Origin: Glossina fuscipes
Lineage: Eukaryota > Arthropoda > Insecta > Diptera > Glossinidae
Direction of reading: 5' to 3'
Assembly: GCF_014805625.2 (NCBI RefSeq)
Contig: NW_023998416.1
Location: 19,092,065-19,156,064, forward strand
Length of the DNA stretch: 64,000 bases
Shown here one piece after another: positions 63,453 to 64,000 of the stretch. The stretch's first letter is position 1. Every line of letters starts with the position of its first letter. Under the pieces are notes generated by a model. The model had not been told where the DNA came from. It did no database searches and saw only the letters and a list, made by a program, of their open reading frames with translations. The position numbers were made by a program, and so were the translations under genes.

Positions 63453-64000
63453 GGCGAACGCATGAGAAATGCAACCTATTTGATGCAAAAGAATGTAAAA
63501 CGTGGTATTCCTATAAGATCACAAATTATGGTTAAAAAAAATAGTGACATCCTTTGCACCTTTAAATGCACCGGCATAAATATTTGATACGAAGAACGAT
63601 TTTTAGAAAAACACCTTTGGCGAAATTCCTTATTATTATTATTATTCCTGGGTTGAAATTCCTTATTGCATATAAAATGTTTATCTGAGAAAAGCATTTT
63701 CCTCTCCAATCACAGCTTATATTAATACAAAACATTATATTGGTCATTACAAACCTTCATACATGCTTTGCGGAGTATACAAGTTAACGACAATGCCATT
63801 GCGCTTTCATTACCCAATGAAATTCAAAATTTTTAATAATTTGTCGTATGAAGACCTAGCTAATGTTAGCAAGGTCTGAACTAAAACCTAAATCGAAGCT
63901 AATCATTACCGAACCAAGCTTGACGTTTATTTTGCAAGCTTATGGAGCATCTAGATTTTAGATACGAAAGTGTGGAAATACAGGGTATTGTGTGACGTGT
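63453..64000. other. Noncoding stretch to window end
   Basis: A short (ATT)n at about 63631-63646; nothing else recognised. Confidence 0.5.

Overview
This is eukaryotic genomic DNA. It is AT-rich and gene-poor, full of homopolymer tracts and microsatellites (CA, TA, GTT, GACA, TGCA) and crowded with decayed transposable elements. The mix of fossils (Jockey-type and I/R1-type LINE fragments, a Copia-type gag, a Tc1-type transposase) and the short-motif splice sites fit a cyclorrhaphan fly, possibly a tephritid fruit fly. That assignment is inference; no single sequence proves it. Nothing bacterial, no rRNA and no CRISPR array is visible.

Layout. From 1 to about 36.8 kb I find no confident host coding exon. 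It looks like intergenic or long-intron DNA with repeat copies (about 1.3-1.7, 6.1-6.9, 10.7-11.0, 17.2-17.5, 19.8-20.1, 26.3-26.5 and 35.1-35.9 kb), a tRNA-like SINE head (3.8 kb), two LINE 3' fragments (11.9-12.3 and 30.3-30.8 kb), a Tc1-like fossil (14.2-14.6 kb) and an unidentified broken coding-like block (31.1-31.7 kb).

The best host coding evidence is two plus-strand exons, 36822-36925 and 41225-42189. Both have a good splice acceptor, both begin in phase 1, both end in a stop, and both are followed by AATAAA. They could be alternative last exons of one gene whose upstream exons I cannot place, or belong to two genes. The larger encodes 320 residues with a BESS-like motif, a basic middle and a helical C-terminus. 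A 201-bp tandem duplication and a DRE-like site lie just upstream of it.

From 44.9 to 47.0 kb (minus) and 62.9 to 63.45 kb (plus) lie broken copies of what appears to be one F-box/leucine-rich family. Two of them share a recognisable last exon in opposite orientation 17 kb apart. This decayed family is the most interesting undescribed content here. Between them sit a Copia-type gag remnant (47.35-47.85 kb) and a Jockey-type reverse transcriptase remnant (48.4-49.3 kb). From 49.3 to 62.9 kb I see only AT-rich noncoding DNA, microsatellites and one short repeat copy.

No operon-like cooperation between genes can be inferred. Only the two plus-strand exons look intact; every other recognisable coding segment carries stops or frame breaks.
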